Shown here: one piece after another, positions 12,519 through 24,715 of the stretch | Position numbering within the stretch: the first letter of the stretch is position 1 | How the letters are laid out: every line of letters begins with the position of its first letter | NCBI RefSeq assembly: GCF_038396675.1 | Contig: NC_088933.1 | Span: forward strand, 21,749,501-21,813,500 | Length of the DNA stretch: 64,000 nt | Direction: 5' to 3' | DNA from: Hydra vulgaris | Lineage: Eukaryota; Cnidaria; Hydrozoa; Anthoathecata; Hydridae | Position numbers and translations under genes: made by a program | Notes under the pieces: model-generated | Databases searched by the model: none | Seen by the model: only the letters and a program-made list of their open reading frames with translations | Told to the model about the DNA's origin: nothing

Positions 12519-14574
12519 AACTGCTTTTAATTACAAATGGATCAGCTATTGCTAAGTACTCTGAACAGTCAAGAGAATGTTGGAATGAAGACATAAAGAC
12601 TTATAAAGGAGGAACAAGTTGCAAGACAAAATAAATGTCAATGCAAATAAATGCAGTTGACATTTATTGCAAACTAATGATAGGAACACATTTAATGGTT
12701 GCCAGAAATAAAACTTTTAATTAGACTTTTGCGATCTGGAAAATTCGAACATACCGCAAGATAGTATGAAGCAAAAGTAAACAATGTCCATACAAAATAA
12801 AAAAGACAAAAAAAAAATTTACATATAAAAAAGATAATTCAAGAATGTTTTCTGTGATAATATAAAATGAATAAGATCTTTGTATATTTGTGTTTAATTT
12901 TGAGTTATTTTGAACTTAAATAAACTTGATTTTAAATATAATATCCTTTCCCTTAAAATGTATCAGCCATACCACATACAAGAACAATGTAAGTTTATTT
13001 AAAAGCAACCTAGCCACCTGTCAGCTAGTAGTATGGTCACAGGGATTACGACGCTGTTATATGGGAGGGAGTATTGATTTTTAAAAGATTTATTATATTT
13101 TAATTTATATTTTATACATTATTTAAAAATTTTGTAAAAAAATTTTCTTACAAAAGTGGGGGCATGACTCTTTCCCGCCACCATCGCCCCATTCTTTCGG
13201 TCAGAGTGTACAAACATAAATTTAACCTCAGAATCAGTTCCTTTGCGCAAAAATAGTAGTATAATCAAGCTTTCAGAAGATTTTAAAAACAATTAGCGGA
13301 GTTTTGATTTTTTTCCAAAAAAAAACTAAATTATGAGCACGGTGTGCGAAGGTCTTATTTGATGACGTCACGTCATCAAATAAGACCTTTGCACACCGTG
13401 TCATCATTAACAAATTTTGCGTCTCACATGTTCAAAGTGTTGTAGGATCTTGTTCTGCCAACTTTTTTTGAAGTTTAAATCATCCCGCCAACCTTTTACA
13501 ATTCACATAAAAAATATATACTTATTCAGTTTTAGAAAATCCTGATTATGTATTAAAACCAGTTTGAACCAGTTGAGTATTATTCAGTTAAAGTATTGTT
13601 CAAATCATTTGTGTTTTTACAAGACAAACAACCCTAAAGTTTCATAGAAGACAAATGATTTGCGTAATGACTAGGGATGGCTCTTTTACTTACACGAGTA
13701 AGTTAACTTTTATAAAAAAGTAAACCACATAAATAATTTTGAACAAAATAAATCTATATTTCCGTATAACTAATTATTTTTTTGAAACTAATTTATATTT
13801 ATATTTATATATTTATTAAACACCCACTATACAAGTATACAAGGTAAATTAGAGTTTTATACATGATAATTATAAAAATCCTTGAATTATTATTATTTTA
13901 TTATTATCATCTAGGAATATTTTTTTCAAGAATATCCTTGAAGATTGTTCTTTGTTCTTTTGAGTTCCAGCATTCAACTGCACATTTTAGAGTTTGAAGA
14001 TCCGTTTCAGGAACTAAATTTTTTAAGCCAATAATTTTTTTTTTTTTTTTACTTTGAATTATTTTCTCCAGATTTAGTTCATGTTTATTACACAAACCCT
14101 TGATACTATCTAAAAAAGGTTGTGGGGCTGTTTTGTTTTCCGGCTGCGACTTAATAATATCAATGTAATGTAATGTAATGTATCAATGTAATGTAAAAGA
14201 AGATTACATCAAAAGTCATTTACTTTTACATGTAAAAAAAATCACAAGAAAAAGCTGTTTTACTTTAATATGTAAAAGTTAATTACTTTTTAAAATTACA
14301 TCACAAATAGTTTCTCAAAATGTAATTTACATTAAAAAAAAACTCATTAAAAGAAAATCATATTACCATAATTTAAAAAAACAACTTGCACATGAAAATG
14401 AAATACATAAAAGTAATATGCAAAAAGTAATTACCAAATGTAAATGAAATTTGCAAATAAAATAACTTTTTTTAGATGTTACCTAAATTAAGCGAATCTT
14501 TCTAACGTAACAAGAGTTCTTATTAAGTAAACTTGATATTGGACGTAAATTGCACGTTCTAATATCTGGTGCAA
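12519..14574. other. Gene-free stretch
   Basis: Nothing coding is supported; a 62-aa minus frame near 13907 has no family resemblance. It contains the CRE-centred palindrome at 13338-13400, poly-A/T runs and TAATGTAATG-type short repeats near 14160. Confidence 0.55.
13338..13400. repeat. 63-bp palindrome centred on a CRE site (TGACGTCA)
   Basis: Arms 13338-13367 and 13371-13400 are reverse complements with one mismatch, around a 3-nt centre. The core reads GATGACGTCACGTCATC and contains the perfect cAMP-response/ATF octamer TGACGTCA at 13363-13370. No gene lies nearby; a junction of two element ends is an alternative. Confidence 0.85.
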
Positions 14575-14732
14575 TATATGTTTGCTTTCTCTATGCTATC
14601 TTTCTAACTCGACTTTTTCTGATTTGCAGAGCGGGTTATGACGCTCTTTTATGAGCTAACTTGTCTTTGCAGGCCTTGGTATGTGGCCTCTATATAGCAA
14701 TTAGTAGGAGGAGGATAAACCACAATACCAAT
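14575..14732. repeat. Dispersed repeat family B, copy 1
   Basis: Shares ordered blocks with 22450-22652: TCTCTATGCTATCTTTCTAA, GAGCGG..ATGACGCTC, TGTCT.TGC, and AGGAGGATAAACCACAATAC at the right end. Copy 2 has an extra internal segment. It may be a SINE-like unit, but no A/B promoter boxes are evident. Confidence 0.6.
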
Positions 14733-14803
14733 AAAATAATATTTTTTAGGTAGACATTTTTTATTTTAAAAGAAATAAAAAATTATTTTATTTAAAACAA
14801 ATT

Positions 14804-14971
14804 GAAGAGTTTAGTGGTAAAAGTACTTAAGTTACAAATTAAATGTTTTGAGAAAATAAAATTTGATCAGAGATATAACACTTCAAAATAAGGATTTAAA
14901 ATGACTGATCAAAGTAGATTTTTTTAAAACATTTATTTTTTGACTTAAGTACTTTTAGCACTAAGCTCTTC
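14804..14971. mobile_element. Small inverted-repeat element (MITE-like), 168 bp
   Basis: The ends GAAGAGTTTAGTGGTAAAAG and its inverted partner (ACTTTTAGCACTAAGCTCTTC, split across the right end) form arms of about 50 bp with few mismatches. AATT flanks both sides and may be the target duplication. Confidence 0.65.
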
Positions 14972-15514
14972 AATTATATAAAGTAAAATTTAATTTACAT
15001 TAGCTTACATTTAATATAGTTTGTAAAGTAAAATAAAAGTAATTTATATAAAATAAGTAAAAAAATTTACTTATATTCTACAACAACTTTGAGAGGATCT
15101 TGTACCTACAAGATTTAAGTAACTAACAATTAGTTTGCGTTGACACCCGGAGTGCGTTGTTTCAGGTGTTTCTTCCTGTAAAATTTGAAAATATCAATAA
15201 TAGGTTTCTGCCCTTGATTAAAACCATCTTTAGTTTTGGCCCATAATAGTTTTAGCTATATAAACGATACTTTGAATTAAACCGTCTCAAAGAAATTCAA
15301 TCCCTGGCCAACCATTTAAACGATCCAGAATTCAGACAAAGCTAAAATATTTTTGCAATTTATTTGCATTAAGTCTTTTGCATTTTGCTTATGTTTTTTA
15401 TTAGGGTGACATAATCGCAGCACCAATATTCCAAAAATGCAAAATTATCTCAAAAGAATAAAAAAGCATACTTTTTTATTCTTTTAAAGTCTATGAAACG
15501 AACAATAAGTATAT

Positions 15515-15604
15515 GTGGCTGGATAGCTCAGTTGATTAGAGTGTCATTCAAAAAAGTGAAAACCCGGGCAGTTGTACGATACGAGCTCAAACCCTGCCAT
15601 CGCC
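15515..15604 (+). repeat. tRNA-like sequence (tRNA pseudogene or SINE head)
   Basis: GGATAGCTCAGTTGATTAGA is a near-perfect tRNA D-arm / pol III A box. A weaker B-box-like GAGCTCAAACCC follows about 50 bases later, then CCATCGCCA. The anticodon arm does not pair well, so it is not an intact tRNA gene. The similar 3' flank (up to about 15710) could be a SINE body. Confidence 0.5.
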
Positions 15605-15619
15605 AACTCAGCGCTTGAG

Positions 15620-17280
15620 TACCTTCTTTACTCAAAAATATTGGTCAATAACGGACGCTACTTTGGATTAGTCTTATTGACTATTTGTGGCTGTTCCAAT
15701 GCTAAGCCAACATTATCTTCGAATATAACATTGTATAGAAAAATATAGCATAAAAATTCAAACAAAAATTTTTTTTTTTAAAAAAAAACACAAAATAAAC
15801 GTTTATATAAATAGTTAAAACATAAAATTTCATTAGTATAAAATAAATTATAAAAAATAAGATAATACAAGAGTTCATAAAAAAATATTATTAATAAAGC
15901 AAAGTTTAAAAATGTATTTGCATGTTTTCAATTGTGAGATATTTTATTTATATGCGAGAGAAAGAGGCGTGTATACGGGGGTAAGACACCCCCAAAGAAG
16001 GTGGTTTTTAAGTTATAGTCAGTTTTTAAAGGAATGTAGTTGGCTAGTTGGGTATTTGACACATTTCGGTTGGGTGAATTTTAGTTTTGAGAATCTTTAT
16101 TTTATTTTTTGTTTAGGAAGCAATAGGTACTTTTTAAGGATTCACCCCCCCCCCCCCACCTTCTCATCCTTATTTTATTGGTAGAATCTGGTTAGAGATA
16201 TATTAATTTTCTTAAATTCTATTCAAGCGAAAAAATCAAAAATTTTCAAAACTATTTTGTTCCCCCTCGAAATGATATACAAAACTTGCTTAAATTAATT
16301 TTGTAAATTGCAGAATAAAATTTTGATATCATAAATTATATTTATTTTATTTTCTTTTAAGGAATACAATTTGTGAACGGAAATAGGAACTATCCGAGTT
16401 TTACACTTAAACATAAAAAACAGTACATTTAAAAATATAACTTTGATATATAGTAGTGTGAGAATTATTGGGTTATAACTAGGGTTGTTTACTTTGGTTA
16501 TTTTTATTAGGGTAAGTTTGAAAAGATTTCTAATTTCTTAATTTTGAACTGAAACGAATTCAACTTTTCGAAATTCACGATATTCTATCAATACGATTTT
16601 TAATCGTCGAAATCCTAAAAATTGCTCAAAAACTATTTTTCGCTTTGGAAATTCTGAATTGTACCGAAATATATTTATGTTATCGAAAACTTACCGAAAC
16701 AATTTTTCACTTTCGAATCTCTATAATTTATATCGAAATATTTTTATATTATCGAAATTCTAAAAAACTCTTAAAAACTCTTAAAATTAAGACAAAACCA
16801 TTCTCAAAATCTCCTACTCCTTTCAAATGCACTCCAGAGAATGAATATTGATGGCTATATGTAGTCAAGGCAGGTGCGAAGAGTATGCATGGGAGGAGGG
16901 TAGGACGGTGACATACCCTCATTCATTGAATCAATCGTTAAATTGGGACTTTTTTTAAATAGGTTTATTTGACAAAATAGGACTCGGATATTCATCACAC
17001 GTAAGCAAATTGGGAAATTAGAGGCCTTTTTTTTTTTTTCCTCTGCTTTATAAGCTTATATCGTTATAGCTGTATATTTGCGCGTTGTTTTGCATAATAG
17101 TAGGAAAATTTCTCAATTTCATTTGCAAGATTGAAGGTTTCTACATTTCATTTCTGCATAAAAACTATTTTGCTTCAAAAGTTCATTTTTACTGCGCTCG
17201 CAGTAAAAATAAGTTTTTTATTGCCAAAAACTGCCTACATTATTTTCCATACATATTTAACTTTCCATATATATATTTAA
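15620..17280. other. Gene-free stretch with degenerate CGAAAT motifs
   Basis: A 90-aa and several shorter frames show no family resemblance. Between about 16540 and 16790 TCGAAA/TATCGAAAT words recur, like those at 20100-20450 and 62225-62520. Confidence 0.5.
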
Positions 17281-17291
17281 CTTGTTTCTAG

Positions 17292-17763
<472 letters not shown>

Positions 17764-17869
17764 CATATTTTAAAGATAATCACGATATTTTTTAATCTTG
17801 ACATGTTTCGTAGTTAACATACTACATTTTCAAAAGATAAAGTTACAATTTAAAACTCTGGATATAAAT

Positions 17870-19496
17870 ATAAAACCAAAATTTAAAGACATTACAGAGA
17901 AATATTAACAAACTGAATGTTACAAACCAATAAAAATTCAAATTCAAATTATGATACCGTAAATAGCAAAAAAATAAATAAAATTAAACAACGTATAAGA
18001 CTAATTTTATAAAAATAGGGAACAAAACCGGAAAATTTCTGTAATAGACCAGTATACGTTTTTTTGTGATAAACTGATGTGGAAAGCAAAACAGACTTAT
18101 TGATAATAACATCTAAAAAGGCAATTTGATTATCTTGTTTTTTTTCCATCGTAAATTATAAGTTTTTATATTGTTTATTGAGATGTGTAAAAAATTGCTG
18201 AGCTTCAAACGATGAATCAAAAATAACCATAATATCATCCATATAACGTTTATAGAAAATCGGTATGGAGGAGGAGCAATTACTAACCCATTTTTGTTCG
18301 TGAAAGAAGAACCCATGGCAACGCCATCTAATTAATCATAATATTTCCCGTTAAATAAGAAATGAGAATCGGATGTTGAAATTTGAAGTAATTTTTTGAA
18401 TTGAGTTTTAGAAAAATATTTTAAACACGTTTCATCTTTAAAGTATAAATCAGTAGCTATATTTATAGTTTCATTAAGTGGAATATTAGTAAATAAGCTT
18501 TCGACATCATAGGAAACTATATATTTGTTAGTTACTGTTGCCATATCTGGGGCGGATCTTCTATTGATGCCCTTTTACTTTTAGACAAGGTGCAAAAACG
18601 TATTGTAAACATATTTGGACCTGCTCTTGCAGCCAACCTCCAACCATTATCACATCGTCGTAATGTTGCTACTCTTTCTCTTTTCTACAAATACTATAAT
18701 GGGTACTGCTCTAAAGAGCTAGCTTCTCTTGTGCCATTAACTAAAATTCATTCTCGTGTTACTCGTCATTCAATTAAGTCTCATCCTTTTTCTGTGACTG
18801 TTCCTAAGTGCTCGAAAAACGCTTATTCGTCTAGTTTTTTTCCTCAAACATCAGCTCTTTGGAATTCGCTTCCTTCATCATGCTTACCTGATTCATATAA
18901 TTTGCAATCCTTTAAGTCGTCCGTCAATCGTTATCTTGCTCTACAATCTTCATCTTTTCTCTTTCAGTAACTTCCAACTTTAATTAGTGGCTGCTTGCAG
19001 CCTTGTTGGAAGCAAAGATGTTTAAAAAAAATATATATCAATTTGTTTTAATTCCTCAACGAAAGAAAAAGAGTCACAGGTGGAATAAAACTTAGGTATA
19101 TAAGGAGACAATAAATCAGAAAGATATTTGGCAAGTTTATAATTATATGTCCCGATTGTTGAAATAATTGGTCTAAAAGGTGGTAGAGAAGAATCTTCAC
19201 TGAATTTATGCATCTTAGGTAAAGCATAAATTCTTGCTGTTTGTGAACCAAGGGAATAAATTTTATTGTAAACATCATTTTCAAAACAATTATGTTTTTT
19301 AAGTTACCAAAGATACCCTTGTAAAGATTGTTCTCTTTAAATAGTTGGATCGTCCTTTTAACTCTTTAAATTTAGTTTTATCACTTATAATATTAGTTAA
19401 AGATTTAATATAGTCAACCTTATTAAAAATAATTATACCGTTCCCTTTGTCTGGTTTTGTGATTATTATGCTTTCATTTTTCTTGAGCCTCTTCAA
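17870..19496 (-). pseudogene. Penelope-like element reverse transcriptase, broken
   Basis: Reading right to left the frames give IIITKPDKGNGIIIFNK (19496 downward), then LPPFRPIISTIGTYNYKLAK, DSFSFVEELK, then YIVSYDVESLFTNIPLNETI (18520-18450), then FLDVIINKS and YHKKTYTGLLQ near 18100. These are in the order of a Penelope-like RT: K-rich start, RPI..IGT motif, and D-containing palm motif A (VSYDVESLFTN). A YMDD-like catalytic motif can only be read in a second frame near 18235. The gene is cut by a LINE fragment in the opposite orientation (18541-19031), has several frame changes, and lacks the GIY-YIG end. Probably dead. Confidence 0.8.
18541..19031 (+). pseudogene. LINE 3' end inserted into the Penelope-like element
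   Basis: A plus-strand frame running through 18590-18970 reads LQPLSHRRNVATLSLFYKYY, SFFPQTSALWNSLPSSC and LQSFKSSVNRYL, the conserved C-terminus of Jockey/CR1-like RT proteins. After the stop there is a 3' tail (CAGCCTTGTTGGAAGCAAAG) ending in an A-rich run. The Penelope reading frame resumes on both sides (VEELK on the right, YIVSYDVESLF on the left), so this is a 5'-truncated insertion of about 490 bp, as expected from target-primed reverse transcription. Confidence 0.8.
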
Positions 19497-19533
19497 TATT
19501 TTGTGTTTCCTTAGACAACCTTCAGATGGTGTG

Positions 19534-19534
<1 letters not shown>

Positions 19535-19615
<81 letters not shown>
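19535..19615. repeat. (TA)n microsatellite
   Basis: Pure TA tract inside the 5' region of the Penelope-like element. Confidence 0.95.
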
Positions 19616-19618
<3 letters not shown>

Positions 19619-19724
19619 GTTCGCAAAATGAGAAAGTTCGATTGATGAAGATGAGAAATGATAAATAAACAAACTGTTCATTATAATATAAATTTGTCTA
19701 TCTAGTTTTTTTTTTATTTTGTTT

Positions 19725-19936
19725 AGTGGTAGTCTAGTTTTATTGTTGCAAAAAATATTTTTTAAATTGGGAGTTGATGTGAAAATAACCTTTATGTTTT
19801 GTTTTCGAAATTCTTTACGAAGTTTTGGACCAACAATTGGTATCCAATTGTTGGCCCAAAACTTAGTAAATATGGTAGTCTAGTTTTATTGTTGCAAAAA
19901 ATATTTTTTAAATTAGGAGTTGATATAAAAACATTA
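19725..19936. repeat. 62-bp direct repeats flanking a hairpin
   Basis: GGTAGTCTAGTTTTATTGTT plus AGGAGTTGAT-type text occurs at 19725-19787 and again at 19873-19936. Between them sits a near-perfect hairpin (about 19820-19864) with CCAACAATTGG facing CCAATTGTTGG across three bases. The minus-strand reading (STPNLKNIFCNNKTRLP) looks like Penelope-type amino-terminal sequence, so the repeat is probably a local duplication within that element. Confidence 0.7.
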
Positions 19937-19942
19937 TCTGTA

Positions 19943-20042
<100 letters not shown>

Positions 20043-20189
20043 ACGTATTTACTCCTTCGCAATTATTTCGTGTACACGCTTTACTCCCCAACAGTCGAAC
20101 GCTGCATTCCACTTTTCGAAAATCATTTTTTCGTTCATTTAATCGAAAATCTTTTTCATTTTTTGAAACTAATTTAACTTATTGAAGTT

Positions 20190-20342
20190 CTTTTTTTTTT
20201 CGAAATTTAATTATCCTCGTGAAACTTTTTTTTTAAAAATTTAATTATCCTCGTGAAACTTTTTTTTTCGAAATTTAATTATCCCTGTGAAACTTTTTTT
20301 TCGAAATTTAGTTATCCTCGTGAAACTTTTTTTTCGAAATAG
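20190..20342. repeat. Minisatellite, about 4 copies of a 34-bp unit
   Basis: The unit contains CGAAATTTAATTATCCTCGT followed by GAAAC and a T run. Copies differ by a few bases and T-run length. Confidence 0.8.
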
Positions 20343-20489
20343 TTTTCGAAAGTTTTTACAAAACCGAAAAAAAAATTTTTATCGACAACGCTTTTTTCAA
20401 AAATTTTCGAAAATTGTGTTTTCGAACACGAAAATTTTTATAAAAAGTTCGCCACTAGAACAAATAAGTCTCGTCACTAGTGGAACACG

Positions 20490-21480
20490 TTTAGCTGTAA
20501 ATGCTTGAGAGAAAAGAAGTGGTTGATTATATTAGAAAAAGTGTTAGTGTACTAGTTATACTATTTTGAACAGAAATTCAGTGTTATAGCAGGTAATTAA
20601 GAAAAGAAAATGGGAACAGTATATCCGTCATACTACTAAATAAATTTATATTTTATATTTATTTTACTATGGAACTCAGCTAAAATTGTGACAAAATTAC
20701 ACTTATTTTGTGGTTATTGAAATTCGCAGCCAGAGCAAAAATTAAGGCAACATGATGCGGTTTCATATTTAGTTTACACAGTTTAATAGAGTTGTTCGTT
20801 TTATGTTTATTTTACATTTAGTTTATATGGTTTACTGCTATATATGAAGATCGCAACTAAAACAATTAAGTCTTGTCACTAGTGGTCAAAAATATTCGTT
20901 TTAGACTGTTTACATTTAATCACAATTTATTCCGTTCAAGTGAGATTATTTGTTTATATCAAGTTCACGCTTAACTTAACTTTCTGCAAGTTTATGTACA
21001 GTTTAATTTGTTCCGTTTTTGTGGAGTTATACGCAATATACTCTGTTAGTATAAAATTATTATTTATACCGTTTTAGTGGAGTTATTTGTTTTAAAATTG
21101 TATACCCTATTAGTGGAGTTATTCGTATTATACTTAGTTAATATTCAATTATAAATTATACCGTTTTCGTAGTATTTAAAATATTTATTTCTAAAAAAAG
21201 AGGCTTTTCACGAGAAAAACGGTCTTTGAGACCTTGAGAACGCTATCTATAAAAGAAGAAGCAATTCAATTAGAAGTAAATGTTTTTTTAAGGTATGGAT
21301 AAAAAAGGACCATTTTGTTTTTTTGATATTAGGATAATCATTCGGAAATTTTTATTAGTTCATTGTCCATACAAAAAAGTAAAGTATTGTTTTATTAATG
21401 AAAAAAATATTCGTGTCAATAGAAAACATTAATTTTCATTAAGTCAGAAGCTGCAGAGGTCATTAATGTAAATGAGAAAA
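20490..21480. other. Gene-free stretch
   Basis: No gene. Phrases such as TTTAGTGGAGTTAT and CTCGTCACTAGTGG recur loosely between 20465 and 21150, suggesting a decayed repeat. Confidence 0.45.
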
Positions 21481-21778
21481 AGTAGAGATCCTAGTAGAGA
21501 TCCTTGAGAAATTCCTCATGTTATTCCTAATACAATGATCGATCTACGATCTACGATAAATACGATTACGATGATCGATCAAAATGAAAAAATTGCTTTC
21601 TGTTGCTTAAATACCTTTTTAATAGCTTAAGAAAATTTTCAGTGATTCCATAATATTTTAGTTTTTTGAAAAGGATTTTATGGTCAATCGTATCAAAACC
21701 TTTTGATAAATCAACAAAAATACCTAAAGTGAATTTAGACTTTTCAAATGAATCTGTAACATTGAGTTATTTGTAGTA
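21480..21778 (-). pseudogene. LINE reverse transcriptase fragment with motif A
   Basis: The minus strand between 21775 and 21590 reads FTLGIFVDLSKGFDTIDHKI, then KKLKYYGI and YLSNRKQFF. This is RT motif A with the catalytic aspartate (VDLSKGFDT) and the following helix of a CR1/Jockey-type LINE. Towards 21480 a degraded QGS..G motif B can be guessed. The rest of the RT is absent. Confidence 0.75.
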
Positions 21779-23231
21779 TAGCGTGTTCAGTTAAGTTTTA
21801 ATAAGCTATATAAATTACTAACATAGATACGAACATAAATTACTAACATTAAGCAAGTTTTCCTCGGTGGGAAATCAGCTAGCAACTAACGTGCAATATT
21901 CGTAACAATAAAGTCAGCAAATTGACCATTAGGATTGTTAGCTTAATAAGCTAACAACTAGCAAGCGACAACTCATAACTTTAAAGACAGCGATATGGCG
22001 ATCAAAATTGCCAAAGAGGCAAATCATACTGAAATATTAGATTATAAAAGCTTCATTTAAATATACATTTATAAATAAATGTATACATTATACATCAAAA
22101 TTAGAACTTTTAGGATCAATGGATTCAAATATGAACTTAAATTTTTTTTGTTCATGTAATAAACACCCGTTAAACGTTCAGCGTACACATTCAAACGCTG
22201 TTTAGAGAACTTAAAAACTGTAACCACTATCCATGTTTTAATGCTTAACTTTATGAACCAAAATATTTTATTAAATTACCGCACACGCAATCGTGTAAAT
22301 CTGCACGTCAAACATGCGCGTTAGCACGGAAAAAAACACATACTGAAACTTTTTAGTCCCTGTGTTTATCCGAATGCTTTCATTAGGTTAACCTAATTGA
22401 ACAGCATGTGTTAATCCTATTGTACCCTCTAACATCGTGTGCAATTTCTGTCTGCCTTTCTCTATGTTATCTTTCTAACCCGACTACTTCTATCTTTCGC
22501 TCTAACATATCTTCGTTCTTCCCAAACTCACTCTACTCTTGGCCGTAGAGCGGCAATGACGCTCCCCTACTAGGGGCTGAACATGTCTCTGCGTGCCATG
22601 GAATAGTGGTCACCGTATGCAATTAGCTGGAGGAGAATAAACCACAATACCAACATGCACGTTAGCACGTTTGAAACCCTTTAAACACGCATAAAAAAAA
22701 AGTGTTAAATATTAAATGTTTTTTTCATTTTAAGATACTAGAAAGTTCAAAATTTTTGTTGGCAATGATTTACTTTGATACTCTCAAGGCTTTGCAAATT
22801 AAATGCTTGATCTTTTAGGATTCGATTAAGTTATAAGATTGTGGATCTGATCACTCATTGTTATTGTAAATAGTAATATTTTGTGATGCAACCTTTATTG
22901 CGGATAAGTTGGTTGAGGTTTTCTAGAGCTTCCTTAGAATTTTCGACCAAGCAAATCAAATTGCTCAGAAAATAAAGCTTTAGAAATAAATATCTGCAAT
23001 AATTATATAAGATGTTATAATAAATTCAATTAGAATTTCACCAAGTTTTTCGTTTTTTGCTTCAAACTTGTGTGTTTTGTATAAATTCAATCTTCTCGTT
23101 TCTAAATACTAGCTAAAATATTTTATAATCAAGTTTCAGTAGGTTAATATAAAGCGACTATTAGATTTTCAAGAAAATATGTCTATATTTTAGTATTTTT
23201 ACACTCATGTCCAAAAACAACTTGTCGTTTT
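21779..23231. other. Gene-free stretch containing repeat B copy 2
   Basis: No supported gene. Repeat family B copy 2 is at 22450-22652. GCACGTTAGCACG-like words flank it at 22317 and 22655. Confidence 0.5.
22450..22652. repeat. Dispersed repeat family B, copy 2
   Basis: Same ordered blocks and right end (GGAGGAGAATAAACCACAAT) as 14575-14732, with an additional 40-50 bp internal stretch rich in CTTTCGCTCTAAC. Confidence 0.6.
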
Positions 23232-24322
23232 AAAAAAAGGGCGGATGTTATATATAACAAATGTCTTACTCATTTTAAAATATCGTATTAGATGAGTTAA
23301 CATCTGTAAATATGTCGCTGTCATATGAATATGAATGTGAATGACTTCAACAAATTTTAAAATTTTAGTCTTGTTAGAGTTTACTGAATAATGCCAGCTG
23401 ATAAATCTATTGCTCTTTTAAAAAAAAAAATTAAAACATTTGGTATTTCGTTGGATAATCTTGCTTCAGTTAAGACAGATTGAACTTCGGTAATGTAGAA
23501 AGTGGGAATGTTAATTAGTGCAAATCATCAACTGTGTTTTGTGCACGGTGTTTAATCGGCAATTAGTAAGGTTCATTATAATAAAATAATTGCTATTCAT
23601 GAGAAAATATGAGTGAACATAAAAAATTAACAAGTCCAGAGCCAGAATATTTATTAAAGGATGAAAAAGATGAGGATGAAGAAGATGAGGATGAAGAAGA
23701 AGAGGATGTTGGTAGTTTAGAGCTATTAAAAAATAGAAAAGATTTTTAAAATTATTTTTTTTCTCTTGAAAAAAACTGAAAATGATCTCGTTTTCTTCGT
23801 TTTAAAATTTTAGAATTTTTTTCTTTTTTTATTGTACTTTTACCTTGTAAAAATATTTACAGTATGTGATTAAGAAAATAATAATAAAAAATAAAAATAA
23901 TAGTTTTGCGCATTTCAGAAAAAATGAGCAAGATAACAGATATCTTTTTTGATTAAAAATTCAAGTAAACTACTTTAATTAAAGTAAACTACTGTTTGGT
24001 TGAAAATCAACAAGCAAAAATTTAACAAAAAATAAATTGATTTTTTATTTAAATTAAAATTTAATTTTTACATAAAATATGTAAAAATAAAAAATTTTGA
24101 AAATGTAAGGTATCTTTACAGTTAACTTAACTTTATTTTTAATGTCAAAGTACTTTTCTATAGTAAATAAAAATGTATATTATCTACTTTTTTTATTTTA
24201 AAAATATTTGTTTTTTTATGATTTTAAACGGACGTTGTATATAACAAAATTATACTTATTTTAAAATATCGTTTTAAATGAGTGGACATATGTAAATATG
24301 TCGTCGTTATATGAATATAACG
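23232..24322. repeat. Pair of about 100-bp direct repeats left of the Polinton
   Basis: 23232-23330 and 24224-24322 share ATATAACAAA, ATTTTAAAATATCGT, ATGAGT, TGTAAATATGTCG and ATATGAATAT in the same order. They lie about 1 kb apart in direct orientation and enclose the acidic small frame at 23609-23749. They could be decayed LTR-like ends or a local duplication. Confidence 0.55.
23609..23749 (+). CDS. Small acidic ORF, 46 aa, unknown
   Basis: The frame starts MSEHKKLTSPEPEYLLK, then an Asp/Glu-rich run, and ends ELLKNRKDF before TAA. The acidic run is encoded by GATGAGGATGAAGAA repeats, so it may be simple-sequence DNA that happens to be open. It lies between the 100-bp direct repeats. No family is recognised; a real exon is possible but not supported. 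Confidence 0.2.
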   Translation: MSEHKKLTSPEPEYLLKDEKDEDEEDEDEEEEDVGSLELLKNRKDF

Positions 24323-24400
24323 TATTATTTGATGGATACGGTAGTTTCTTATTGGATGAATGATTGTAGTTTTTAGCTTTTTCTAAAAATATTTACCGAA

Positions 24401-24406
24401 TATATT
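24401..24406. repeat. Left target-site duplication TATATT
   Basis: Identical to the hexamer at 35996-36001. Six-base duplications are the hallmark of Polinton/Maverick insertion. Confidence 0.9.
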
Positions 24407-24715
24407 AGTAGTAGAAAAAGGCGGGTCCTGGCTCTTTTTTTTTTCAACTATATCCCTAACTATAAGCTCATATCATATTTTAACTATATCCCTATCTATA
24501 TTCTCATAAGCCATTTCAACTATTGTCTATAATTTCTGATCCAAAATAATATATATAACAACTATAATATATTAATATATTATAGTTACAAACTCTCTTA
24601 CAAACTCTGAGCTAAAAATTTATTTTTATAAAAATGATTTAATAATTTTTTAATTTTAAATAAATTTCACTTGTGAAATCTAAGCGTAAAAGAAAGCATG
24701 TCCTATTAAATCAAA
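24407..24715 (+). repeat. Polinton left terminal inverted repeat
   Basis: Matches 35686-35995 in reverse complement with about a dozen differences by eye. It contains a perfect 28-bp internal palindrome at 24560-24587 (centre ATATATTAATATAT). The inner end carries the stop codon (TGA, 24711-24713) of the fibre-like gene. Confidence 0.95.

Noticed and set aside
12219..12530. W/G/Y-rich frames on both strands
   Set aside because: Translations of the CCCATATGGG iteron array; similar frames at 6505-6861 have the same cause.
15515..15604. Functional tRNA gene
   Set aside because: The D-arm/A box is good, but the anticodon and T arms do not pair and the acceptor ends do not match.
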